From DATHXC01 sp035459965 (GTDB taxonomy: Bacteria > Pseudomonadota > Gammaproteobacteria > Burkholderiales > Methylophilaceae): DNA of 64,000 nucleotides. The notes under the pieces are model-generated. The model was given only the letters and a program-made list of their open reading frames with translations. It did no database searches and was not told where the DNA came from. The stretch covers positions 186,001-250,000 of the forward strand of contig DATHXC010000013.1 in NCBI GenBank assembly GCA_035459965.1, read 5' to 3'. How positions within the stretch are numbered: position 1 is the stretch's first letter; each line of letters opens with the position of its first letter. A program made the translations under genes and the position numbers. Below, piece by piece: positions 53,084 through 61,892 of this stretch.

Positions 53084-56000
53084 ATGATTGAATCGCTAAT
53101 TCGTGGGGCGCTGCAACAGCGCCTCATTGTGATGGTGTTGGCCGTCGCATTATTAATTGCAGGTGTGTTTGCAGTCAAAAAACTGTCTGTAGATGCATTC
53201 CCTGATGTAACCAATATCCAAGTGCAAATCGCGGCGCAAGCTACTGGTAAGTCGCCGGAGGAAGTTGAGCGCTTCATTACTGTGCCGCTGGAGATGGCAA
53301 TGACCGGGCTGCCAGGCCTCACCGAAATGCGTTCCTTGAACAAGAACGGCCTCTCTATCATTACATTGGTGTTTACCGACAGTACCAACGTGTATTTTGC
53401 GCGGCAGCTGGTGATGGAGCGCCTGATGGAGGTCATGGAACGTATGCCGGATGGCGTAATACCTATTCTCGGCCCGGTTTCTACTGGTTTGGGTGAGGTG
53501 TATCAATATACGCTGGAACGTGATGATGATGGCAAGCGTGACTTATCGGTAGATGAGCTTAAAGAGCGTCGGGCTGTGCAGGACTGGGTAGTCCGTCCAC
53601 TGTTACGTGGCATTCCCGGGGTGGCGGAAATCAACTCGCAGGGTGGTTACGTCAAGCAGTACCAGGCATTGGTCAACCCCGACCGCATGAACCACTACGG
53701 TCTCAAGTTACAAGATATTTATACCGCGCTGGAACGTAATAATGCCAATAGTGGTGGCGGTATATTGCCGCACTACTCAGAGCAGTATCTGATACGTGGT
53801 GTTGGCTTGGTCAAGAGCGTAGCCGACATCCGTAATATCGTGCTTAAAGAGCAAAATGGCGTCCCTGTTTATATGCGTGATGTAGCCGAAGTGAATATCG
53901 GTCATGAAGTGCGAGTGGGTGCGCTTATCAAGAATGGTGATACTGAGTCTGTCGGTGGCATTGTCATGATGATTCGTGGTGGTAATGCGAAAGAAGTTGT
54001 AAGCCGCATTAAAGCCCGTGTGAAGGAAGTCAATGAACAGGGCATGCTCCCCAGTGGCCTGAAAATAGTTCCTTTCTATGACCGCAGTGAGCTTGTTGAT
54101 GCAGCCTTGAGTACTGTGGTTAAGGTATTGATTGAAGGTATTATTCTAGTCATCATTATCCTGTTCCTGTTTTTAGGGGATGTACGCTCTAGCCTTATTG
54201 TAGTGGGCACCCTGGTACTTACGCCGGCTATTACCTTTATGGCGATGAATTACTACGGTATTTCGGCCAATTTGATGTCATTGGGCGGCTTGGCAATCGC
54301 GATAGGTCTGATGGTAGATGGCTCTGTAGTGGTCGTTGAAAATGCGTTTCACCATCTCGGCCACCGCAAGGGCGAAAGCAAGATCCGCGTGGTGTTTGAA
54401 GCTGCCTCAGAGGTAGCAACCCCAGTACTCTTTGGTGTGGGTATTATCATTCTGGTATTTTTGCCGCTGATGACCATGGAAGGCATGGAGGGCAAGATGT
54501 TTGCGCCTATGGCTTACACCATCGCCATTGCCTTGTTTGTGTCACTCGTGTTGTCACTGACCTTAACCCCGGCGCTGAGCTCTTACCTGCTCAAAGGCGG
54601 TAGTGGTGAAGATACCCGGTTTATCCGGATAATGAAGACACCTTATCTTAAGCTGCTCAATGCTGCTGTCGGCAACCCCAAGAAAACCGTTTCTATCGCA
54701 GGTCTGGTATTTGTGGGCACGCTGCTACTCTTCCCGTTTTTAGGGACTGCATTTATACCGGAAATGAGAGAAGGGTCTATCGTGCCGAGCATCGTGCGTT
54801 TGCCTAATATCTCTCTTGAAGAGTCAGTCAAGCTTGAAAATGCAGCAATGAAAGCCATTACTCAAGTTCCGGGAGTAAAAAATGTGGTGTCTGGCATTGG
54901 CCGAGGTGAAAGCCCAGCCGATCCACAAGGGCAGAATGAATCGACGCCTATCGTCAGTTTGTTGCCACGCGCGGAATGGCCTGAGGGTTGGAACCAAGAC
55001 AGCATTGCCGATGCAATCCGCGAGAAAATCAAGGGCATTCCCGGTATCCAGGTGGTGATGTCACAGCCGATTGCGGCACGGGTAGCGGAACTGGTCACTG
55101 GTGTGAAATCTGACGTTGCGGTGAAGATATTCGGTTCTGATATCGCTGTACTCAAGGCCAAGGCGGATGAGATTGCCAGAGTGGCAGGTGGCATCCAGGG
55201 CGCTACCGATATGCGTGTTGATAAAGTTACCGGGCAGCAATATCTGGTGATTGATATTGACCGCGATGCCATCGCACGCCATGGCATTAATGTGGCAGAT
55301 ATACATGATGTGATCGAAACAGCCATTGGTGGCAAGGTAGCTACCGAGATTTTTGAGGGCGAGCGCAGGTTTCAGGCAGCAGTTCGTTTCCCGGAAGAGT
55401 TCCGTAATAATGAAAATGCGATCAGCCACATTTTTATGACCTCTTCTAGTGGCTCAAAAATTGCCCTGGCCGACCTGGCTAAAATTCAGGTGCTGGATGG
55501 TCCAGCACAGATTAATCGTGAGTCCGCCAAACGTCGTATCGTAGTTGGCGTTAATGTACGAGATCGTGATTTGGGTGGTTTTGTCACTGAACTGCAACAG
55601 AAAGTGCAAAGTAAGGTCAAACTGCCTGAAGGGTATTACTTGGTGTGGGGTGGTCAGTTCCAGAATATGGAACGTGCCATGAGCCACTTAATGGTGATTG
55701 TGCCGATTACCATCGCAGCTATATTCTTCCTGCTGTTCCTGTTGTTTAAGTCAGTACGATTTGCCGGGCTGATTATCCTAGTACTGCCGTTTGCCTCGAT
55801 AGGTGGTGTTATCGCCTTGTTCGTGACAGGCGAGTATCTGTCAGTACCTGCTTCTGTTGGTTTTATCGCGCTATGGGGTATCGCCGTACTCAATGGTGTG
55901 GTGCTGGTTTCCTACATCCGCACTTTGCGTGATGAAGGTAAGTCACAGCTTGAGGCCATCGCGCAAGGCTGCGCGCAACGCTTCAGGCCGGTTATGATGA

Positions 56001-56179
56001 CAGCGACAGTAGCCATGCTGGGTCTGGTGCCATTCCTGTTCGCAACCGGCCCGGGCTCAGAAGTGCAGCGCCCATTGGCAATCGTGGTGATAGGTGGTTT
56101 GATTACTTCTACAATTCTAACGCTGGTGGTTCTTCCTACGCTGTATCGCTGGTTTGAGGAAGAAAGAGTCGAGGCATAA
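53084..56179 (+). CDS. Heavy-metal efflux RND pump (CusA/CzcA family), copy 1
   Basis: A 1031-residue inner-membrane RND pump with twelve helices and two large periplasmic loops. The start FAVKKLSVDAFPDVTNIQVQ and the membrane motif LAIAIGLMVDGSVVVVENAF place it in the heavy-metal (HME) family. That motif has an alanine-isoleucine pair where zinc/cobalt pumps have the DFG aspartate. The metal cannot be fixed from sequence. It follows factor and adaptor genes and is followed by a PII-like gene. The closest relative in the window is the pump at 58.2 kb. Confidence 0.95.
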   Translation: MIESLIRGALQQRLIVMVLAVALLIAGVFAVKKLSVDAFPDVTNIQVQIAAQATGKSPEEVERFITVPLEMAMTGLPGLTEMRSLNKNGLSIITLVFTDSTNVYFARQLVMERLMEVMERMPDGVIPILGPVSTGLGEVYQYTLERDDDGKRDLSVDELKERRAVQDWVVRPLLRGIPGVAEINSQGGYVKQYQALVNPDRMNHYGLKLQDIYTALERNNANSGGGILPHYSEQYLIRGVGLVKSVADIRNIVLKEQNGVPVYMRDVAEVNIGHEVRVGALIKNGDTESVGGIVMMIRGGNAKEVVSRIKARVKEVNEQGMLPSGLKIVPFYDRSELVDAALSTVVKVLIEGIILVIIILFLFLGDVRSSLIVVGTLVLTPAITFMAMNYYGISANLMSLGGLAIAIGLMVDGSVVVVENAFHHLGHRKGESKIRVVFEAASEVATPVLFGVGIIILVFLPLMTMEGMEGKMFAPMAYTIAIALFVSLVLSLTLTPALSSYLLKGGSGEDTRFIRIMKTPYLKLLNAAVGNPKKTVSIAGLVFVGTLLLFPFLGTAFIPEMREGSIVPSIVRLPNISLEESVKLENAAMKAITQVPGVKNVVSGIGRGESPADPQGQNESTPIVSLLPRAEWPEGWNQDSIADAIREKIKGIPGIQVVMSQPIAARVAELVTGVKSDVAVKIFGSDIAVLKAKADEIARVAGGIQGATDMRVDKVTGQQYLVIDIDRDAIARHGINVADIHDVIETAIGGKVATEIFEGERRFQAAVRFPEEFRNNENAISHIFMTSSSGSKIALADLAKIQVLDGPAQINRESAKRRIVVGVNVRDRDLGGFVTELQQKVQSKVKLPEGYYLVWGGQFQNMERAMSHLMVIVPITIAAIFFLLFLLFKSVRFAGLIILVLPFASIGGVIALFVTGEYLSVPASVGFIALWGIAVLNGVVLVSYIRTLRDEGKSQLEAIAQGCAQRFRPVMMTATVAMLGLVPFLFATGPGSEVQRPLAIVVIGGLITSTILTLVVLPTLYRWFEEERVEA

Positions 56180-56207
56180 AAAGGCACAAGCCTAAAGGAG
56201 AGCAGAC

Positions 56208-56540
56208 ATGAAAGAGATTAAAGCGGTGATACAACCCCATCGACTCGCCAAGATTCGATCTGCATTGCGTAATATCAAGGGTTTCCCCGGCATGACGGTG
56301 AGCAAGGTTGATGGTTGTGGACATCATATTGCCAAACCTGTGCTTGGGGTGCGCGAAGAGCTGACTGACTACAGCCCCAAGGTCCGTATTGAAATCGTGG
56401 CGCCGGAGGAAATGCTGGAAGGCCTTTTGCAGATACTGGTTGAAGTTGGCCATACCGGCCAGGTCGGTGATGGTATTGTGTGGGTTACTCATACAGAACG
56501 CATGATCCGGCTGTCGGAGCAGATCACAGTGATCAAATAA
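56208..56540 (+). CDS. PII-like protein linked to metal efflux (PII-NG type), copy 1
   Basis: A 110-residue PII-superfamily trimer protein. The fold markers MKEIKAVIQPHRLAKIRSAL, GMTVSKVDG and the B-loop TGQVGDGI (residues 83-90) are intact, but the T-loop is short and unusual, with Cys37, His39 and His40 (GCGHH) that could bind a metal. This subgroup is known to be encoded next to CusA/CzcA-type pumps. The classic uridylylation tyrosine is absent in its usual context (Tyr55 lies later). I infer a metal- or nucleotide-sensing regulator of the pump. A UUCG terminator follows. Confidence 0.9.
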   Translation: MKEIKAVIQPHRLAKIRSALRNIKGFPGMTVSKVDGCGHHIAKPVLGVREELTDYSPKVRIEIVAPEEMLEGLLQILVEVGHTGQVGDGIVWVTHTERMIRLSEQITVIK

Positions 56541-56566
56541 GCACTTGTTATTATCAAGTAGTGATC

Positions 56567-56599
56567 AGCATGGGCTTCTTCGGAAGCCCATGCTGTTTT
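56567..56599 (+). terminator. Terminator with UUCG tetraloop after the first RND/PII set
   Basis: AGCATGGGCTTC-TTCG-GAAGCCCATGCT is a perfect 12-base-pair stem followed by GTTTTTA. Confidence 0.93.
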
Positions 56600-56724
56600 T
56601 AGCTATTGCAACAAAGCAAATAGTCGCCACCAATTAATGCAATCAACCTCCACTAAAGTTTTTAAAACTCAATCAGAATGAGGCTAGTGGAGTAATATTC
56701 ATCGCATTCCATCTGTTGAACGAT

Positions 56725-58065
56725 ATGAACACAAATCTTTTCCTGATTCTTCTAGCTTTCTTGCTAGTGCTCCTTAATGGTTTCTTTGTGGCAGCCGAAT
56801 TCGGGCTGGTCAAGTTAAGGCAAACCCGGGTCAGAGCTATCGCAAAAACCTTGGGCTGGCGCGGCCGTATGCTGGCAAAGGTACACGTTGACCTGGATAG
56901 CTATCTTTCTGCATGCCAACTGGGGATTACATTAGCTTCTCTGGGCCTGGGCTGGGTTGGTGAGCCGGCTTTTGCCGCTTTGATAGAGCCGCTATTGGTA
57001 AGTGTTGGTGTGGTCAGCGAAAAGTTGATTCATGGCATCGCCTTCTTCGTTGCCTTCTTTACCATCTCCTATTTACACATTGTCATTGGCGAGCTCGTAC
57101 CCAAAACGCTGGCCATTCGCATGTCCGAGCGAGTGGGTATCTGGACGGCACCTGCTTTATATGGGTTTTACTGGCTGATGTTTCCAGCCATTTGGCTGCT
57201 CAATCAAAGTTCTAATATCGTCATCAGGGCACTTGGGGTTCAGACCAAGGCTGGCCAGGAGGCAAGCTACTCATCCGATGAGCTTAAGTTGATTCTGCGT
57301 AGCTCCAGCGCCAGCGATAAATTCAGCCGGGATGAGTGGAAGGTGCTGGCGCAGGCTATCGACTTCCGGGAGCTTGATGTAGCCGATTTGATGCGCCCGT
57401 TCCATGAAGCGGTGGTGCTGTATGAAGAGGATACGTTTGAGCAGAATATGGAGCGCATCACCCAGCAGCGATACAGTCGTTATCCCTATGTAAGCATGGA
57501 TGGCCAGGTTTCAGGCATCGTCCATATCAAGGATATCTTCATCGCTTTGCGCAAGGATCAGTCATTCACCGATATCAAGAGCCTTACCCGGCCTGTGCAG
57601 CTGGTTTCACCAGATACCAATGCCACCCAGCTATTCCGCAAGTTCCAGCAAGGCGCTCCGCATTTCACTATCGTCGGCTATGAAGATAACCCGCCCGTTG
57701 GCTTCATTACCCTGGACAACTTACTGGCAGCACTGGTTGGTGAAATCCGTGACGAATTCAGAAAATCACAAAGCGACTGGACCAGGCTGGATGATGGGTC
57801 ATTACTGGGCAAGGCTTCTTTACCCCTAACTACCCTTGAACGAACCCTTGGTATTGATATTGAGTCAAAAGAAGCAGATACCGTGGGTGGCCTGGTGCTA
57901 TGGAGTCTGGGTAATCTGCCAGCAGAGGGCCAGCGCATTGAGTTTGTTCAGTTTGATGTTGTGGTAAAAAAAATGTTGGGTCCTCGTATTTTGCTGGTCA
58001 GGGTTTACCCGAACACAGAACAACAAGGTTCATTTCGTCACGACACAAGCAAGGTCTCATCATAA
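56725..58065 (+). CDS. CNNM/CorC-family membrane protein (hemolysin-like)
   Basis: A 446-residue protein with an N-terminal CNNM (DUF21) membrane domain of three to four helices (about 5-180, ending SYSSDELKLILRS), a CBS pair (about 215-330) and a CorC_HlyC C-terminal domain. The family is linked to magnesium or cobalt export and is misnamed hemolysin. The ATG is chosen over a TTG three codons upstream. Its place between two metal-pump sets suggests divalent cation homeostasis. Confidence 0.91.
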   Translation: MNTNLFLILLAFLLVLLNGFFVAAEFGLVKLRQTRVRAIAKTLGWRGRMLAKVHVDLDSYLSACQLGITLASLGLGWVGEPAFAALIEPLLVSVGVVSEKLIHGIAFFVAFFTISYLHIVIGELVPKTLAIRMSERVGIWTAPALYGFYWLMFPAIWLLNQSSNIVIRALGVQTKAGQEASYSSDELKLILRSSSASDKFSRDEWKVLAQAIDFRELDVADLMRPFHEAVVLYEEDTFEQNMERITQQRYSRYPYVSMDGQVSGIVHIKDIFIALRKDQSFTDIKSLTRPVQLVSPDTNATQLFRKFQQGAPHFTIVGYEDNPPVGFITLDNLLAALVGEIRDEFRKSQSDWTRLDDGSLLGKASLPLTTLERTLGIDIESKEADTVGGLVLWSLGNLPAEGQRIEFVQFDVVVKKMLGPRILLVRVYPNTEQQGSFRHDTSKVSS

Positions 58066-58204
58066 AAAGTCTGGTCAACCGAAAGTTTACTCACCCTAAT
58101 GTTTGTTATGATGCCGAATCATCATGTAAGCAAAATAAGATGAAACTCTGTTTCCTGAAAGTTTCACTACCGGGCATCTACGATCTTCACAACAGGCACA
58201 CCCC

Positions 58205-61200
58205 ATGATTGAATCACTCATCCGTAGCGCTTTGCGCCAACGCCTAGTCGTTGTGGTGATAGCGCTCGCACTCATGGTGGCGGGTCTTTTTGCAGTACAA
58301 CGCTTATCTGTAGACGCTTTCCCAGATGTCACCAATGTACAGGTGCTGATTGCTACTGAGGCCACAGGCCGCTCACCGGAAGAAGTCGAGCGCTTTGTTA
58401 CCGTGCCGCTGGAAATCTCGATGACAGGCTTGCCTGGCCTCACCGAAATGCGCTCGCTCAATAAAAACGGCTTGTCACTCATCACGCTGGTGTTCACCGA
58501 AAGTACAGACGTTTATTTTGCCCGGCAACTGGTAATGGAACGTTTAATGGAGGTGGTACAACGTATGCCGGATGGCGTTGTACCAATTCTGGGGCCAGTT
58601 TCTACCGGTTTGGGTGAGGTATATCAATTCACCCTCGATAAAGCTTCCGACGCCAATAAAGAGCTCACTGAAGAAGACCTGACCGAACGCCGATCCATCG
58701 AGGACTGGATAGTACGCCCCATGTTGCGTGGTATCCCCGGGGTAGCCGAAATCAACTCGCAAGGTGGTTACGTCAAGCAGTATCAGGCCCTGGTCAATCC
58801 AGACCGCATGAATCATTACGGGCTCAAGTTGCAGGATATCTACATGGCGCTGGCGCGCAACAATGCCAATAGCGGCGGCGGTATCTTGCCCCAGTATGCC
58901 GAGCAGTACCTGGTGCGCGGCGTGAGCCTGATCCAGAGCCTGGATGACATCAGGAGCATCGTGTTAAAAGAGCAGAACGGCACGCCTATTTATATGCGCG
59001 ATGTGGCCGAAGTCAAAATGGGGCATGAGGTGCGGGTAGGTGCGCTGGTTAAGAACGGCGATACGGAGTCCGTGGGTGGTATCGTCATGATGATGCGCGG
59101 CGGCAATGCCAAGGAAGTCGTTAGCCGTATTAAGACGCGCGTCAAGGAAATCAATGATAAGAGCATGCTGCCCAACGGGCTTAAGATCGTGCCGTTCTAT
59201 GACCGCAGCGAACTGGTGGATGCCGCACTATTTACTGTCGTCAAGGTGCTGATCGAAGGCATCATCCTGGTCATCGTCATCCTGTTCCTGTTCCTGGGGG
59301 ATGTACGTTCCAGCCTTATCGTGGTCGGCACCCTGATTCTTACCCCGCTGATTACCTTCATGGCCATGAATTATTATGGAATTTCAGCCAACCTGATGTC
59401 GCTGGGCGGCCTTGCCATTGCGATAGGCCTGATGGTCGACGGCTCGGTGGTGGTGGTGGAAAACACCTTCCATCAACTTGGCCATAGAAAAGATGAAAGC
59501 AAGATCCGCGTGGTATTCGAAGCTGCTTCGGAAGTAGCAACGCCTGTCTTGTTCGGGGTGGGCATTATCATTTTAGTATTTTTACCATTGATGACGCTAG
59601 AGGGCATGGAAGGAAAAATGTTTGCTCCATTAGCCCTGACGATAGCCATCGCGCTATTCGTATCTTTGGTGCTCTCACTTACCCTGTCACCTGTACTTTG
59701 CTCTTATATGCTCAAGGGCGGTAGTGGCGAAGATACGAAGTTGATCCAGGCGATCAAGCGGCCTTATGTATCAATGCTGAACTGGGCCCTGCAAAATGAG
59801 AAGAAAACCATACTCACTGCCGTTGCCGTGTTTGTTGTGTCGCTGCTGACGGTTCCACTATTGGGCACTTCTTTCATTCCCGAGATGAAGGAAGGCTCAA
59901 TTGTGCCGAATATCATTCGTGTGCCGAATATCTCGCTGGAAGAGTCGACCAGGATGGAAATGGATGCCATGAGGATCATCTCGAAAATCCCTGGTGTGAA
60001 ATCAGCGATTTCCGGTCTGGGTCGTGGTGAGAGCCCGGCTGATCCGCAAAGTCAGAATGAGTCTTCACCGATCGTCAGCCTCAAGCCACGTAAAGAATGG
60101 CCAGAGGGCTGGACACAAGACACCATTGCAGCCGAGATACAGAAGCAGTTGCGGGTGTTACCTGGTGCTCAAGTGGTGATGGCACAACCGATTTCCGATC
60201 GTGTCGATGAACTGCTCACGGGCGTGCGTTCCGATGTAGCTGTCAAGGTGTTTGGTGAGGATATGGCTGAGTTGAAAGCCAAGGCCGAAGAAATCGCCAA
60301 GCTGGCAAGCGAGATTCGGGGCGCTACCGATATGCGCGTGGAGAAGGTTTCCGGTCAGCAATACTTGAATATGGTGGTCAATAGACAGGCCATTGCCCGC
60401 CAGGGCATCAATGCTTCAGATATCCATGATGTGATTGAAACTGCCATTGGCGGCAAAGTCGCGACTGAGATTTTTGAAGGCCAGCGTCGTTTCAGTGCGG
60501 CTATTCGTTATCCCGAGAGCTTCCGCAATAATGTAGAGGCTATCAGCAATATATTGATCACTTCACCCAAGGGCTCACGCGTGGCATTACGCGACCTGGG
60601 CCGTATCGAAATTCGTGATGGGCCGGCGCAAATCAGCCGTGAGCTTGCCAAGCGTCGTATCGTGGTGGGTATTAACGTTAAAGACCGCGACCTTGGCGGC
60701 TTTGTGGCCGAGCTGCAGGATGTGCTGGATAAAAAGCTCAAGCTGCCTGAGGGCTATTATCTGGAGTATGGCGGCCAGTTCCAGAATATGGAGCGGGCAT
60801 TGGGCCATCTGGCGGTGATTATCCCGATTACGATATTGGCGATTTTTTTCCTGCTGTTCCTGCTGTTCAACTCGGTGCGTTATGCCACCATGATCATCAT
60901 GGTGCTGCCGTTTGCCTCCATCGGCGGCATATTTGCCCTGTTCCTCACGGGCGAGTATTTATCGGTGCCCGCTTCTGTTGGCTTTATTGCACTGTGGGGT
61001 ATCGCCGTACTCAATGGCGTGGTACTGGTGTCTTATATCCGCACTTTGCGCGATGACGGCATGAGCCAGATGGACGCTATCGTGCAAGGCTGCAAACAGC
61101 GTTTCCGCCCGGTAATGATGACTGCGACGGTAGCCATGCTGGCGCTGGTGCCTTTCCTGTTCGCGACAGGGCCTGGCTCTGAAATCCAGCGCCCACTGGC

Positions 61201-61300
61201 GATTGTGGTGATTGGCGGGTTGATTACCTCTACCTTATTGACGCTGGTGGTGGTGCCAACGCTATATCGCAAATTTGAAGAATCAAGAATCGAAGCCTGA
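58205..61300 (+). CDS. Heavy-metal efflux RND pump (CusA/CzcA family), copy 2
   Basis: A 1031-residue pump of exactly the same length as the copy at 53.1 kb and alignable with it from end to end; the motif LAIAIGLMVDGSVVVVENTF is nearly identical. It has no adaptor or outer-membrane factor of its own, so it probably shares those at 50.5-53.1 kb, or depends on a set elsewhere. The duplication included the PII-like gene, so the unit is pump plus PII. Divergence between copies is spread along the protein, which argues for an old duplication. Confidence 0.95.
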   Translation: MIESLIRSALRQRLVVVVIALALMVAGLFAVQRLSVDAFPDVTNVQVLIATEATGRSPEEVERFVTVPLEISMTGLPGLTEMRSLNKNGLSLITLVFTESTDVYFARQLVMERLMEVVQRMPDGVVPILGPVSTGLGEVYQFTLDKASDANKELTEEDLTERRSIEDWIVRPMLRGIPGVAEINSQGGYVKQYQALVNPDRMNHYGLKLQDIYMALARNNANSGGGILPQYAEQYLVRGVSLIQSLDDIRSIVLKEQNGTPIYMRDVAEVKMGHEVRVGALVKNGDTESVGGIVMMMRGGNAKEVVSRIKTRVKEINDKSMLPNGLKIVPFYDRSELVDAALFTVVKVLIEGIILVIVILFLFLGDVRSSLIVVGTLILTPLITFMAMNYYGISANLMSLGGLAIAIGLMVDGSVVVVENTFHQLGHRKDESKIRVVFEAASEVATPVLFGVGIIILVFLPLMTLEGMEGKMFAPLALTIAIALFVSLVLSLTLSPVLCSYMLKGGSGEDTKLIQAIKRPYVSMLNWALQNEKKTILTAVAVFVVSLLTVPLLGTSFIPEMKEGSIVPNIIRVPNISLEESTRMEMDAMRIISKIPGVKSAISGLGRGESPADPQSQNESSPIVSLKPRKEWPEGWTQDTIAAEIQKQLRVLPGAQVVMAQPISDRVDELLTGVRSDVAVKVFGEDMAELKAKAEEIAKLASEIRGATDMRVEKVSGQQYLNMVVNRQAIARQGINASDIHDVIETAIGGKVATEIFEGQRRFSAAIRYPESFRNNVEAISNILITSPKGSRVALRDLGRIEIRDGPAQISRELAKRRIVVGINVKDRDLGGFVAELQDVLDKKLKLPEGYYLEYGGQFQNMERALGHLAVIIPITILAIFFLLFLLFNSVRYATMIIMVLPFASIGGIFALFLTGEYLSVPASVGFIALWGIAVLNGVVLVSYIRTLRDDGMSQMDAIVQGCKQRFRPVMMTATVAMLALVPFLFATGPGSEIQRPLAIVVIGGLITSTLLTLVVVPTLYRKFEESRIEA

Positions 61301-61351
61301 AGACAATATTGTCTTCAATAAAAGGCAAGTAGGACTATTTAAGGAAACACC

Positions 61352-61687
61352 ATGCAAGAAATCAAGGCGATCATACAGCCGCAGAGACTATCAAGAATAA
61401 GATCCGCACTACGCAATGTGAAGGGCTTCCCCGGCATGACAGTGAGCAAGGTGGATGGTTGCGGCCATCATCTGGCAAAACCGGCAATGGGCATACGCGA
61501 AGAGTTGACTGACTACACCCCCAAAGTGCGCATTGAGATGGTGACACCGGATGATCTGGTAGAAGGGGTCTTGCAGATATTGGTAGAGGTTGGTCACACC
61601 GGGCAGGTGGGCGATGGCATCGTCTGGGTAACACCTGTGGAGCGATTTATCAGGCTGTCAGAGAAAATAACTGTGATGGATTGTTAA
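61352..61687 (+). CDS. PII-like protein linked to metal efflux (PII-NG type), copy 2
   Basis: A 111-residue paralogue of the PII-like protein at 56.2 kb, with the same GCGHH cluster (Cys37, His39, His40), the same TGQVGDGI B-loop and a similar VRIEMVTPDDLVEG segment. It follows the second pump by 51 bases. A terminator comes after it. Conservation of Cys and His in both copies suggests functional importance. Confidence 0.9.
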   Translation: MQEIKAIIQPQRLSRIRSALRNVKGFPGMTVSKVDGCGHHLAKPAMGIREELTDYTPKVRIEMVTPDDLVEGVLQILVEVGHTGQVGDGIVWVTPVERFIRLSEKITVMDC

Positions 61688-61717
61688 TGCTTTAGTAATC
61701 GCTAAGTGGATAAAAAT

Positions 61718-61744
61718 GAGGCGCCAGTGTGCGCCTCTTTTTTT
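61718..61744 (+). terminator. Intrinsic terminator after the second RND/PII set
   Basis: GAGGCGC pairs with GCGCCTC around a CAGTGT loop, then TTTTTTT. Confidence 0.9.
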
Positions 61745-61803
61745 GTTAGCAGTTCTGAGTCGTAATCGCAATGTGACTATTCTCATCCACAAAAAATAGG
61801 CAT

Positions 61804-61831
61804 ATACTGCCCTGTATACAAGTATGGTATT
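61804..61831. promoter_or_regulatory. Palindromic site upstream of the molybdoenzyme gene
   Basis: The 8-base palindrome TGTATACA at 61813-61820 is nested between ATACT at 61804 and AGTAT at 61821. This dyad lies about 70-90 bases before the start codon and could be an operator of a GntR-like or similar dimeric regulator; no regulator gene is in view. Confidence 0.35.
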
Positions 61832-61892
61832 GCCAATCAATCTATCGCGAATTAGATGACGTACTGATGATTAAAAACAGAGGAGAACCAGC

